A DNA stretch of 64,000 nucleotides, taken from NCBI GenBank assembly GCA_018105865.1, contig CM030835.1, positions 1,867,316 through 1,931,315 of the forward strand, written 5' to 3'. The position numbers and the translations under genes were made by a program. This stretch comes from Metaphire vulgaris. Lineage: Eukaryota; Annelida; Clitellata; Crassiclitellata; Megascolecidae. Shown piece after piece: positions 1 through 11,365 of the stretch (within the stretch, counting starts at the first letter, position 1; each line of letters begins with the position of its first letter). The notes under the pieces are model-generated. The model searched no databases, had not been told where the DNA came from, and saw only the letters and a list, made by a program, of their open reading frames with translations.

Positions 1-439
1 TCGCTCTCAGGTTTTTAATCCAACTTTCAACACGTTCATAAGATTCCGAACGCCAGCCTCTGCTCATCACAGCGAACATTTAAACCAATCGAACTATATC
101 AAAATAAACGCTGGTTTTTAAAATATAAGTCTTCGACGTATAGTCTCTAATAGACCCTATTTTTCGCGATTTGTTATTTATAACAGTAGGCTTTTGTGTA
201 ATTTTTTCGGTCACTTCTATATAATAATGTGTGAAAATACGATAAACATTTATTTAAATGTTTTCCGTGTAATAAATTTTCTTTATTTTAATGCGTTGAA
301 AGTGTGGATTTATTTGGCAAACACGTCATTTAAACGTTAAAGTTTCAGTGAAGTGCGTTATTTATTCAAAGACTACTAATTTAGGATTGCATGAAACGAT
401 TCGAGGCTATAGTTACCCTATCAACCACCTTTCACGTCA

Positions 440-563
440 CTCTTCTTCATCCAATGAATCAATCATCTCTCAACATTTGCAGCCGTGCTTTTTATATGCT
501 GCACCAGAACTATGGAACTCAATATTCCAGCATCCTTCCACTGTCTACATCATGGTCAAATAG
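440..563 (+). repeat. LINE 3' ORF fragment (decayed)
   Basis: Read across frames, this encodes LNICSRAF then APELWNSI, close to the RAFS-(Y)-AP-LWNSLP signature at the C-terminus of CR1/L2/jockey-like LINE reverse transcriptases. The complete LINE later in the window has RAFSVAGPRLWNSLP at 50398-50445. A related fragment lies at 47815-48030 on the other strand. Frame breaks show it is dead. Confidence 0.5.
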
Positions 564-583
564 CAAATTCTGAGCGAGCGAGT

Positions 584-672
584 AAGTAGGTAAGTAAAAT
601 CTCGTTAATTTCTATAGTGCTTTCAAAAGCAGCACCGAAGTAGCTCCATTAGATGCTTAGTCTCAGTATGAA
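584..672 (-). repeat. Dispersed repeat with TTAC tail, copy 1
   Basis: On the minus strand this reads: node near AGCTACT, then GTGCTGCTTT, then GCACTATA, ending in TTTTACTTACCTACTTACT. It matches the units at about 2690-2815, 15832-15916 and 53738-53895. A tail of short tandem tetranucleotides is typical of non-LTR retrotransposon or SINE 3' ends. Divergent copy. Confidence 0.5.
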
Positions 673-2113
673 GTACAGCGGCTATAGCCATTCATGCAGG
701 GTCATTTAATCCATAGGGTCAGGGTTGGGACGTTACAGCCATGGAGGAAATGGTTTTTTGAAGAGAAATTAGTTTGGTTTAGAGAGAAAAGCTCGCTCGA
801 TGAGATGTTGCAAGAGTCACCATTTCCCCCCATTCTTGCAAATCTCAAGTTTTTCTTTGTGAATGGCTGAATGCTATGGGCCTATCATGCCTTTGCTAGA
901 TCAGCTAAAAGAATTGTCGATTTATAAATGGCCTGGATTATACCGGTGTGAGATACTGTTATTATTTGCAGCAGCATATTTTCTCTTTTATTGTGTTCTA
1001 ATTAAAATAAATAAAGGTGCTATATAATTTTATTGCGCGAGAGAGAGCCCCGAAGCGTGATTTATCTCGGTGTATTGACAAATTGATTGCGCAGTGTAAG
1101 TGAACCAACGGGTCCAACGGCACTTATGCTTTGGTTACAGACTAGACTGACTAGAGTCTAGACGGGCGTGACAGTGATTCGAGGCTAGTTTCGTGTATCA
1201 TTCTTAACAGTTCGTCTTTAAAGTCCAGTTAATTGTAGCGGATGTTAAATCACAACGAATAGGAGACGAATTAATTATCTGTTGTGCCGTACACCTCGGT
1301 GGTGCCGTACAAATGTTCTTCGCTAGTGCACTCGGTAGTGCGTTGGGTCTGCGCCGCGTTGGGAACGGGCGGCCTATCCGAGTCGGTTCCCGGAGTTCGG
1401 AGATTTATTTCCTGGGCAATTGCGTGTATGTCCGTGGTCGGCGTAATGCGCCCCCGTTTTCGCCGTGATATGTTATGTTATATGCGGCATCACCAGAATT
1501 TGATTCGCGTATCGGTGGGGAAAAGATAATTTCTTAGTGATTGTTGGACTGTTTAAAAACAACTGGAATGTTTGCTCCCTTTTTTTGGGAGGGGGGAATC
1601 ATTTTGTATATGAATGAAGAAGTTGAATGTGATGTTTATTTTAGTGCTACCAGAGCATTTAGCGCATAAAGTAACAATTGCGGAGCTTATGTGAAATGTT
1701 TCAGGGGTTGAATGTTAACTCTTGGACTGTATAAGAGTGTAAGGATGTAGTTACAGCATGTCAGTCAGGAGACTCAAATACAGAAATAGTGTCACAACTT
1801 AAGTGTTTGTGCCGATCAAAAATTTCTTTTAATTCTGCATATCCATTTAATTGTAAATTTAGCAATCTGGCATTTGTACTGATGAGAAAATTTGTTTCAA
1901 TTTAGCAGTGGAATACTAGTTTTGATTAATCAGCTTTGTTGATATATATATTGAGATTGTATGATCTTTAATTACAGTAAATTTATCTGCATGACTGTTT
2001 ATCGTGCAGTTTACTGAATAATCTTTTTTGTTCTCATTGTCAGGTTATCGAATGATTACCACCACCATCACTTATGTTGGAACTGGATGTAGGTTTTCTT
2101 CATCTAACTCAAC

Positions 2114-3282
2114 ATGAATCTTTCATTTGCTGGTTGCGGCTTTCTTGGAATTTACCATCTGGGGGTGGCGCATACCTTTTGTACAAAAGGCAAAAAGTTT
2201 TTCCAAACCGTTCAAAAGTTTGGCGGAGCTTCCGCAGGTGCGCTTGTGGCTTGCATGCTTGCAGTTAAGGGTTGCGATACTGAGGTTATTCAAGTTAGTA
2301 TTTGTTCTGTTATATTGATTCAAGATAACACATGTTTAAGCATGATACGAATGTCTTTTGTCTTAGCGTATTTTGGCCACTTTCATTTGGAGATTGGCTG
2401 TCTGCATAGCACTCTTTTCTGTTAATCTCTGCAATATTTTAGTCTCATTTCTTGTCCTGTCGTCATTCCATTTCATATTTTAATGTTTTTCGTTATAATG
2501 CTAATAAATTGTTATGTCTCTATTTTAAATGGGCCCTGTTCATTCGCACAAAGTGTCTGAAATGTTTGCTTTCTTTTATTGATTCACTTGGGTTTTTCTG
2601 TCTATCGCTTGTTTTGGTGCTGCAATTCATTTTAAAAGTTCTGTATGTGTTATGTATCACTCACTGCCCTTTGGATATTGACTATTGCCTGACCGATCTT
2701 TCACCATTCTTCCCATAGCTGTTTTAAGAAAGGCTTAGTGCCTATGAATAAGCAGCTACTGTTGTGCTGCTTTCAAAGCGCTATGTAAATCCACAAGATT
2801 TTACTTACTTACTTAAAAATAAATTGTGTGAGGCAATCATTTTAATTTTACAGTTGTTTGGCATAAAGTACATTCAGGTACCGGTAGTTGTAACTAGGCT
2901 TATTTTGGAAGGAATTACTTGAATCATCAGCTATCGGTTGAAGAAAAAAACCGAATGACAAAATTAAAAAGACATTTGATTAGCATTTGCGGCTCATTAA
3001 TTATTCTGAGCGTCAGTTCCTGTTGAGGTCCGCTGCCACATGATAGTAATTACTTTGGACTGCATAAAGAATCCGGTTTTGATGTATTTTGTTAGCAGCA
3101 ACAGGCAGTGTAGCTAAATCATGCATTGGCTTACTGAGAAGGGCCTCCATTATAGGCACCTCATAAAACAGCTGCACACAATTACACAGACATGTTAAGC
3201 ACCTGGTTAATTAGAGTGAAACAGAACTAGCACTTCAGACTGATTATGATGCATGATGATGATGACGATGATGATGATGATA

Positions 3283-3372
<90 letters not shown>

Positions 3373-3586
3373 GTAATAATAATAATGTAATGATGATGAT
3401 GATGATGATGATATTGATAATATTGATAATATGGATAATAATTATAATATTGATAATAATATTAATATTACTATTAATATTAATAACGACAATAATAACA
3501 TCCTTTCTCTTACAATGAATATCCGTGACACTAGAGATTCAACGCAGGTGCCTTCCATGGAACTTTCACATAATCTAATAATTTAA

Positions 3587-3630
<44 letters not shown>

Positions 3631-5407
3631 GTAATTAATATTCATATAGTGAAATTAAAGCATTTTGATGAATTTATTTGTAGGAGTGTGTGAAATTTTG
3701 TAATGAGCTGGCAAGTGTGACGAAGGCCAGACCTCTGAGTGTTCTGACGCCTGGTACAAGTCTTCTTGGTCCGGTTGAAGTCTTTCTTAATCAGACCATT
3801 CCAGAAAACGGCCACGAGATTGCGAATGGTCGACTCTACGTTTCCGTAACGGATGCATCTACAAGAAAGAATGAAATAATTTCAACGTTTGCTTCAAAGC
3901 AGGAACTTATTCAGGTGAGGAGCTTTTTCTGCTTCTGCGTAAAGGCAGAGTAGGTGAATAAGTCTGTGAAGCATGTTATTCTGTCGTCGATGCTTATAGA
4001 GATGTGTTCCTGAAATGGCAGATTATTTTGGCTTCAGTGCTGTGCAGCCATGCAAGTTGCTTTACAAATGTGCGAGTTTGATTTTAGGCTACAGCACTAC
4101 ACTGGATACATTTCTGCATTTTTCATGGATTGGCTTACGGCTGTGTGATTTGATTTTAATAATTGTTTGTGAAAATTACTGCTTCTGAAGCTGTCTTAAC
4201 TTTAAAACTGACATGTCCACAACTAGATTTTTTTCCAGAAATTCTGTCTAACTACAGCTCTAGAAATCATGTAGGTATTTTGTAAAACTCTTCTGTTATA
4301 TATAAATAAAATAGTTCTTTTGAACATTTCAGTTTTTACTTGCCAGCAGCTGCGTACCATTTATAACAGCAACTGAAGCAGTCGTTGTAAATGGAAAGGT
4401 TGGTGCTACTTCTGTTCTGTTAACCCATTTTGAGTGTTTTATGTGGGAATAGAGGAATCCAAAAAGTGTGAGGTATGAGAGTGGCTGATATGAATGTTTC
4501 TGTATGACAATTGTTTAGTTTTAGTTGAAGTTAAATGAATGCAGTCTTATTGGACCAGTGTTGAGGTATTGTCACTGCATTTAATGTTCCGAATAGATGG
4601 AACTTTAGTTTTCTTCAAACAATTGGCCGTTACTATTACAGCTGTAACTGAAATTTTAAAAAACAACAATGGCTGTAGCTACAGTTAAGCATACAAAGCC
4701 AGTTACAAGAGTTGGTATACCTATGAATGGTTGTAATGTTAACGGTGAGCTGGACCCTGGGGAAGATCATCACGAGTGCAGATTAGCTTGAGAACGGATG
4801 AAGGTGCAAAGTTTTGACATCCATAAATATTTGTGTGATAGTAAAAAGATCTGATTTACTGCCTGAAATTTGAATTTAAAATTCAGGTATTCCTTGTTTT
4901 GGATTTAAATTCATTTATTACCTTTATTTTTGGGTTAGATTACTCATTTGGGCACGGGCTGTAAAGTTTATGATTTTAGGAATAAATTTATAATTTTAGA
5001 TGTTAGCATATTACCGAATAACTATAACTAATATATTGGTGAACTTCTAGAACTAGGCTTTTCTCTTTCTATAGAAATATTATGACGGTGGTCTGACGGA
5101 CAATCTGCCATTATTTCCGGAAGGTCGTACGATATTCGTGTCACCATTTGATGGCCAACAGGACATCTGTCCAAGAAGTGCAACTGCGCCTGCACGTCAT
5201 GTGTACTTGAACATTTGTAATCAGAATTTTAAGGTGAGCTTTGACAACGTTAGACGAGGCATCCACGCTGCGTTCCCGCCCCCAGCGGACGTGCTTCAGC
5301 GTTACTACAATCAAGGACTATCTGATGCTCACCAATTTCTTATTCGAGAGAGGCTTTGTGATTTTTTGGAAAGTTCCAGAGTTATCAAGCATTCTCAGTC
5401 AATATGA
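2114..5407 (+). CDS. PNPLA4: PNPLA4-like patatin-domain lipase
   Basis: Predicted calcium-independent acylglycerol/retinyl-ester hydrolase of the patatin family. Coding exons: 2114-2293, 3684-3914, 4333-4398 and 5075-5407. All junctions are GT-AG in phase 0, giving 269 aa (human PNPLA4 is about 253). Visible motifs are the oxyanion loop GCGFLG (residues 7-12), the nucleophile elbow GASAG with Ser40, and the second dyad residue Asp163 in YYDGG. LTPG, RLYVSVTDA, STFASKQELI and VSPFDGQQDICP all fit the PNPLA2/3/4 group. The short length and lack of a long C-terminal lipid-droplet region point to PNPLA4 rather than PNPLA2/3. The start is the first Met of the exon, directly before NLSFAGCGFLG, where family members begin. 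The 5' UTR probably continues from an upstream exon through an acceptor ending at 2043. No membrane segment is seen. Both dyad residues are intact, so it is likely active. Confidence 0.9.
2690..2815 (+). repeat. Dispersed repeat with TTAC tail, copy 2
   Basis: Best-preserved copy, in intron 1 of the lipase gene. It begins ATTGCCTGACCGATC, passes through AATAAGCAGCTACTG and AAGCGCTATGTAAATCC, and ends in three TTAC repeats. Shared order of blocks with 15832-15916 and 53738-53895 identifies a family of retroposed 3' ends. Confidence 0.6.
3246..3626 (+). repeat. Compound trinucleotide microsatellites (ATG)n/(AAT)n
   Basis: Intronic simple sequence. (GAT)n runs into about 20 units of (AAT)n, then (GAT)n and imperfect ATT/AAT, up to about 3510. 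A second (AAT)n block lies at 3588-3626. The 90-residue D/N/M/I-rich frame across it is translation of the microsatellite. Confidence 0.95.
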
Positions 5408-7003
5408 TAAACATTGAAATAGTAGTGCCTATAGATAATACTTATTTTTGCAGTTGTGCATTTAAGTCATCTCTAGCTGTTTTTAGTGGAAATTGTTGAA
5501 TACTGTTTGGTTGTAATTTTGCATTCATGTGAATAGTATGTACCGGTGGCATCACGATCACGGTAGCTGTAGCCGTGAATGTGTCGTATTTTGCGTGGTT
5601 ATTAAATTGCTATTTTGTAATTATATCGCTTGATAGTTGCTGTTGAGTTTTGGTTATGTGTATTTGTCATTTATTAGTTAATTTTCAGAGTAAAATAAAT
5701 TGTCAGTGTTTACAAGGCTTGAATCTATGTGATACTCAAGGTAAGACTTGTCTAAAGTTGATCAACACAGATGCTCGGTAGCTTCGAATTTATGTACAGC
5801 AGATGGTGCGATTTTCTACTTGGATAACTTGGTTTTAGTGCATATTTTAATTATATATAAAATATTTGATCAACTCATGTGGCATCTCATCTGATAAGTT
5901 GTGATTTATGTTATATTTCTTTTGATCAGCTTCTGATATACTTGTATTTATGAATATTATGTAATGGCAGAGCTATCAGTTCTCTTTTTATGAAATATTT
6001 TTGAGATAGTTTATTCACTCTGTATGTAAACACACACCAGACACGTACACATAAAGTATATATATATATATATATATATATATTGCATTAGATACTATTT
6101 ATTATATGATTGTTTTCTGAAATAAAGTTAATAAAATTTTAAAAAATTGCACTTTCATTGATGGTAGTGGTTGGATACCAGTAATCTTTTTCAGTTAATT
6201 ATAATGCTGTATGTTTTATGGCAATGTAAACAGAATTTTTATTCATTCTTTTTTATGTTTCCAAAACAGAAATGTAAAGTTATAAAATACAACTAACATT
6301 ATTAGTCATGTGAAAATGATTAAACGCAAATGTTAAACAAGTGCTAACAATTAAAATGTTACAGTACTGTATATAGAACCCCGAACATATCTTTTTACAA
6401 TATCTAGATGTCATGCAGGTGCTGATCAATTACTTCTTTAAGCATATGTATGCATTGTTATTAAAATTTGACAGAATTCCTAAATTTGATACAACCAGTT
6501 TTGAAGAACTGATTATACAGATAAGACATGCTAAAGCATAGCACCTATGCAGGCAAACAAACTTGAAAGAAAAACCTATTGCTATATGCCCCTTAGTTCT
6601 ACATAATTTGACCGGTCCCTCAAATATGTTTCTACTAACTACAGAAGTTATTTTAGGACAGCTTCTGAACATATGTTAACATTTTTTTTAAAAACATTCA
6701 ATTTTTATGTTTCCGAAAAAGAAATGTAAGGTTACTACTACTAAAGACAAAATTTTGGAAACAACTTATTAGTCAGTGCTGTATGAAAATGATCAAAATC
6801 AAACACCTAACAATTCAGGTTGACCCTGTGAGCCTCCAGATCTTAAGCAATTCTGCTGCCACAGTCTACCGAGGATTTAGTTCCTCAAACTAAATTTGCA
6901 ACATATACCAGATATACCCTCTTCTTAATAACTTCTGTTTTCTAACCAGCAATCAGTGCCAATGTCTGAAGTTGCAACATTAATGTTCCTATAGTTTCAG
7001 AAG
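5408..7003 (+). other. 3' UTR and downstream flank of the lipase gene
   Basis: AT-rich with no conserved frame. A (TA)n block lies at 6058-6082. Possible poly(A) signals are AATAAA near 5695 and at 6121. The stretch 6130-7003 shows nothing I can assign. Confidence 0.5.
6121..6126 (+). terminator. Candidate poly(A) signal AATAAA
   Basis: AATAAA followed by A/T-rich sequence, about 0.7 kb after the lipase stop codon. A second candidate lies near 5695. Which one is used cannot be told from sequence alone. Confidence 0.4.
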
Positions 7004-7011
7004 TCTTAAAG

Positions 7012-8088
7012 CAGGGGTGCACAACCTTTTTAGGCCGAGGGCCAAGTTTAACATTCCCTGAGTACTCGCGGGCCAGAATTTCGAAAATGCATGTTTTATA
7101 TAAAATATATTGTATATAACCATAATATTTATAAAAATCAGCAAACCAAGCAAAATTTTTAATAAATGCTATATTGAACTAAGTAATTTGATAAAACTGA
7201 GTTTTTACAGACCTTCTATAACACAAACAGTAATTCCTCAGTCTGCACAATCTAATTCTGCAAACATAAACTAAGAGCTGTGCAGTATCAGTGTTATCTG
7301 TGCTCTCATCCAAAGCTACTGAAAAATATGTGCACCTAGCTCATCTGCCAATCAACTGCTCAGTAACGTCTGTTGCAAGGTCATCAACTCGACGTTGAAT
7401 TGTCATTCTTGACAAAGGAACTTTACTGAAAACATTGGCGTTTTCTGGGCAAATTCAGTGCAGATGCTTAGGAGTCAATCTCTAACAAAATCTCCGTCTG
7501 CGAAAGGCCGTGATGACCTTGCAATTAGTTTTAATAAAACACTTTTATTCTTGCGACTTCCTTGTGAAAAAAACTCTGTTCGGTTGACAGAGTCTTTTTA
7601 AAGTTCAATTTTCTGTTCCCGCAACTCACCCTGCAGTTCATCATAAGAGCAAATGTTTCGTTTCGTGGTGTCATCGGCAGTTAATACTCTTTCATAACGC
7701 TAAGTGATTCACGGCAAATTAAACACACCGATTTAACCCATTAAACGTGTCCATCAAAATCAGACACCATTCCTCAATGAAATGTCGCTGTTCTGCCTCG
7801 GCCTTTCGTTTTTTCAAGTTTCGAATTTAGATATTCTAGACTTACTGCAGAGACAATTAAAATGTATAAAGCACGTTATCGAAGTAGTTTATTATCGCCC
7901 GTCTCTGTGTCACGTTGTTATAGGTCGCACATTTGTTAAAGTAGTCCAACATATATGAATAGGTCAGTCAGCAGATACCTAATTTCTATACCAAAATTAC
8001 TGTTCTCGGGCCAGTTTTCTGTTATTCGAAATTGTACGGACAAAATGTTTTTGTGTTGCTCGGAAATTGTTTCAGTTGTGCACCCCTG
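7012..8088 (-). mobile_element. Decayed hAT DNA transposon with intact ends and TSD
   Basis: Perfect 14-bp terminal inverted repeats, CAGGGGTGCACAAC at 7012-7025 and its complement at 8075-8088, are flanked by identical 8-bp direct repeats TCTTAAAG (7004-7011 and 8089-8096). An 8-bp target duplication with CAGGGG termini is diagnostic of hAT. The 1,077-bp length is too short for a full transposase, and the internal coding remnant is broken and internally deleted. The element sits between the convergent 3' ends of the lipase and UXS1 genes. Confidence 0.93.
7262..7806 (-). pseudogene. hAT transposase remnant (ZBED5/GTF2IRD2-like)
   Basis: Minus-strand translation shows pieces of a BED-type hAT transposase in order. 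First comes a zinc-finger-like segment (RHHETKH, about 7670-7690). Next is a basic SFFTRKSQE-like stretch broken by frameshifts. Last is VPLSRMTIQRRVDDLA followed by YFSVALDESTDNTDTAQL (about 7280-7430), the start of the RNase-H-like catalytic domain with its first acidic residue. Stops and frame changes interrupt it, and the C-terminal domain with the hAT dimerisation region is missing. Family assignment rests on these recognisable motifs. Confidence 0.75.
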
Positions 8089-8096
8089 TCTTAAAG

Positions 8097-10010
8097 TTAC
8101 TGGACAGCATGAAGAACAGAGAAATATAAAATCCAAAACTGTAGAATTTTGCAGAAAGGATACTGAATATTGTACTACAGAGCTGAGCACATAGAGTGCT
8201 AAACTGCAATTGGGATAAAAGATAATATACAATGATCAGCCAGGGTGAGAACCAAATAGATAATATCACATGCATCAGATTCTCCCCTATGGCCTACTAT
8301 CACTGTGCATTACAAATGTACTTACTTACTTGCTTATTGAAACTTGGTCACAATTCAGAAAATAAAATATTAAGCACAGTAAACTATATCAACAACAATA
8401 ACAGCAAATGTTAGACATTGGAATGTAATAAAATTAAATTCCAGAAAATGAAAATCAGTCTATTGCATTTGAATTACAGTAAGTCCTTAATATTGAAATA
8501 ATTAAAACCATTCACAATTTATCAAAGCGGCAACACTGACAAATATGAAACCAAAATGGGTCTATTCACGCTATAAATTTATCATTTATTTTTTATTAAA
8601 CTCTATGACAGTTAATTATCTCAAATATATTTCCTGAGATACAATCACACATACTTGATACCAGACTAAATATGCAAAAGTCAGTATTAATTAGCAAACC
8701 ACATGTTAAGAAGATGGCAGACTGGCAGTATCTTAAAAATCCATAGCTCCTCAGTACATGACAACATAGAATAAGTACTGTAATTAAATCAATACTGTCT
8801 TTCTGGATGATTTCAAAATAAACAAATGCAAGGAATAAGTACACAATGTATCTATGCAATTGAATACAATGATTGGCAATTCTTGCAGAAAATGTGCAAA
8901 ACTGTTGGCCACATTATAATTTGGTAGCAAATGGGAAATCAGATGCATAAAAGCCAGTTGATATTCAAGTTATCATTTACGAGAAGAAGAACAACAGAAG
9001 TTTTTGCGGCAAATCAATAAACATAAATTACATATCCATATTAATATCTCAAACTTTCTAGTAATAAACGGCCAAGAAGTATCATAAAATATCTCAAACT
9101 CTGCAAACACAATCTTCACCTAAAGCTCTGCTCTGCTACATTTTTCAAACTTCATATGTGCTCCCCAGATCAGAAATTTACCAGATAGCTTTTATTTGAA
9201 AGACAAACACTTAATGCATATCTACAGGTCAAACAGCTCACACAGTATTAGTGACCCTTCTCAGTTCATAATGGAAACGCTAGACAATATCAGATTTAAC
9301 CCTTTGACCAGAGTGGTCCACCAATGAAGCCAAAATATCAGCCTTTCAGGGCAAAAGGGTTAAGTGAAAGCATAGCCACCAGTTTAGTTTTTCCTCACAG
9401 AACCCCTGTAGAAATTAAAAGCAAATGTGCTGTTTTAATGAATCATTACATTTTGCATATTTTCAGAGCAAGCTTATAATATTTGTAAACAATTTCAATA
9501 GAAAGACATCAAAATTTATAATAATTTCAAATTTACTATTAACTACATCCAAAACATTATTAGTCAAGCAAAATCTACAATCAACAGTCACAATCACAAA
9601 TAGGCATCTCTCTAGTTTTCTAATAAAACACGATAAATTTAGTTCCAAAATGGATGCCAAACACAGACGCACACACACACACACACACGCTAAAGGGACA
9701 ATCTGCCTCGGTGGGGATATTTCAATTAATTCAATGAAGTTACACACGCACGCACACACAAGGAGCCGAAAAGAAGAAAGGCACCTCTTAGGGACCAACA
9801 GGATGACAGAAGAGACCTGAAAAATTAGTATTTAAAAAATGAAAATACACAATGCTCTAAAGAATTAATGCAGATAAGCAAACAGAAGAACCGTCAACTA
9901 TCACGACCAATTTAAGCCAAAAGCCATTTTCAACTCGAAAACCAACACAAAAACTGACCACTTAATTAAAGCAAAATAAATCTGTACGTAGTTTAGGTGA
10001 CAGAGAGAGG
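8097..10010 (-). other. Intergenic / probable 3' UTR of UXS1
   Basis: AT-rich, with no supported exon on either strand. It contains a TTAA-flanked MITE (9296-9363), a short (CA)n tract (9668-9690), and a few minus-strand AATAAA-type hexamers that could end the UXS1 transcript. ORFs here overlap simple repeats and carry no recognisable motif. Confidence 0.4.
9296..9363. mobile_element. 68-bp TTAA-flanked MITE
   Basis: TTAACCCTTTGACC at the left and GGGCAAAAGGGTTAA at the right form imperfect inverted repeats bounded by TTAA, the target-site signature of piggyBac and Kolobok families. It shares end sequence but not the core with the 80-bp family at 21393, 41883, 47678 and 60445. Confidence 0.55.
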
Positions 10011-11310
10011 CTATTTGTGTGGTTGATCTGGAGACCAAACGTTCCTTTCACTGTGCTGCTGGCGACTCAGCTCATTTCGGAAGTACGATATCGTCTTGTT
10101 AATGCCAGCCATCATTGGAACCTACAGAAATAAAGCAAACTCCATCAATCACTCTATCGAACAAGCACGCCGCACATCTGTGTTATGCTGTGGCTACGTC
10201 GACAACGAAGATAGCCTACCTTTAAATCAATATTGATATTCTGCCTTGGTTTATTGCTCAGTAATCAACAAATTTACATTAAATCAGAGCATAACAAAAA
10301 TAATGAAGCAAATGAATATTTATCTGATAGATCGCATATAAAAATCAAACACAAGCCATATTTATTTTCAAAAGAACCCAGCTGTGTTTACGACACAGGC
10401 ATAAAACTGCAGGACAGATTCCAGTAGAGATTTCTGAGAGACAAACCTGCCCAAGATTTACTACAAAAGACAGATGATGGATGAAAATGTTTACCTTTGG
10501 CAGCCAACCAAGAAACTGCTTCGCTCGGCTGATGTCTGGTTTACGGCGTTGAGGATCATCCTGCAATGCCGGTTTGTTAACAATCTCCACATCGTTACCT
10601 ACAGAAAATTCAACATACAGTCACATCCAAAGATTTAATCGAATACCGTCATATATATATAGCAAATAATTTGACCTCGATACAAGCCATCATGGCATCA
10701 AAGGAAAATGAATAGCACTACAGTAGAGAAAAATAAATCCAAAACAGGAATTTCGATGACGTAAAACAGATCAGAAAGCTTACCGACAAGGTCTCGGATA
10801 ATCTTTGCAAAATCCATGATTGTATGCTCCTCGGGATTGCCGAGATTAACCGGGCGGGTGTAGTTGCTGTTCATAAGGCCCACTAAGCCATCAACAAGAT
10901 CCGTCACATACTGAAACGATCGAGTCTGCATCCCATTTCCATAGATCTACACATACAAATGCTAAATCTATAAAACTCACAACCTTGCCCCTAATTACAG
11001 TTGCTTCCAAGAGCTTGACGATGACACACAGAACTAAAACAAATCGAGAGCAGCAAAAATATTAAATGTTACCGTCATGGGCTGATTCTGCAGTGCCTGG
11101 ATGATGAAATTGCTAACGACACGACCGTCGTTCATATGCATACGCGGACCAAAGGTGTTGAAAATCCTGGCAACACGCACATCCACCTTCTCCTAAAAAT
11201 ATCCACCTAGACCGGTCAACATCATTTTAAATCTGCCGGTAGTCTTAATGTTTCACGTTATATGCATTTTGCACCACATATTAGACGAGGCGATACAAGC
11301 AATATTCTCT

Positions 11311-11365
<55 letters not shown>

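Larger units (their letters stand above)
1..2043 (+). promoter_or_regulatory. Upstream flank of the PNPLA4-like gene, with likely promoter/5' UTR
   Basis: No convincing protein-coding exon is visible here. Bases 1-440 are AT-rich and unassigned. Around 1050-1530 the GC and CpG content rises, as expected of a promoter or 5' UTR exon. A good donor (GTAAGT) begins at 1096, and a polypyrimidine-AG acceptor ends at 2043, just upstream of the first coding exon. Inference: a 5' UTR exon ending near 1095 splices to the exon starting at 2044. The 81-codon frame at 1284-1529 matches nothing I recognise and is probably chance in the GC-richer stretch. Confidence 0.3.

Noticed and set aside
1284..1529. 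81-codon ORF as a first coding exon of the lipase
   Set aside because: No homology signal. The lipase already begins at its family-typical N-terminus, and no splice donor in phase follows.
3246..3518. Asp/Asn-rich 90-codon protein
   Set aside because: Microsatellite translation in an intron.
9425..9820. 131- and 111-codon overlapping ORFs
   Set aside because: They span a (CA)n tract on opposite strands in the probable UXS1 3' UTR and have no motif.
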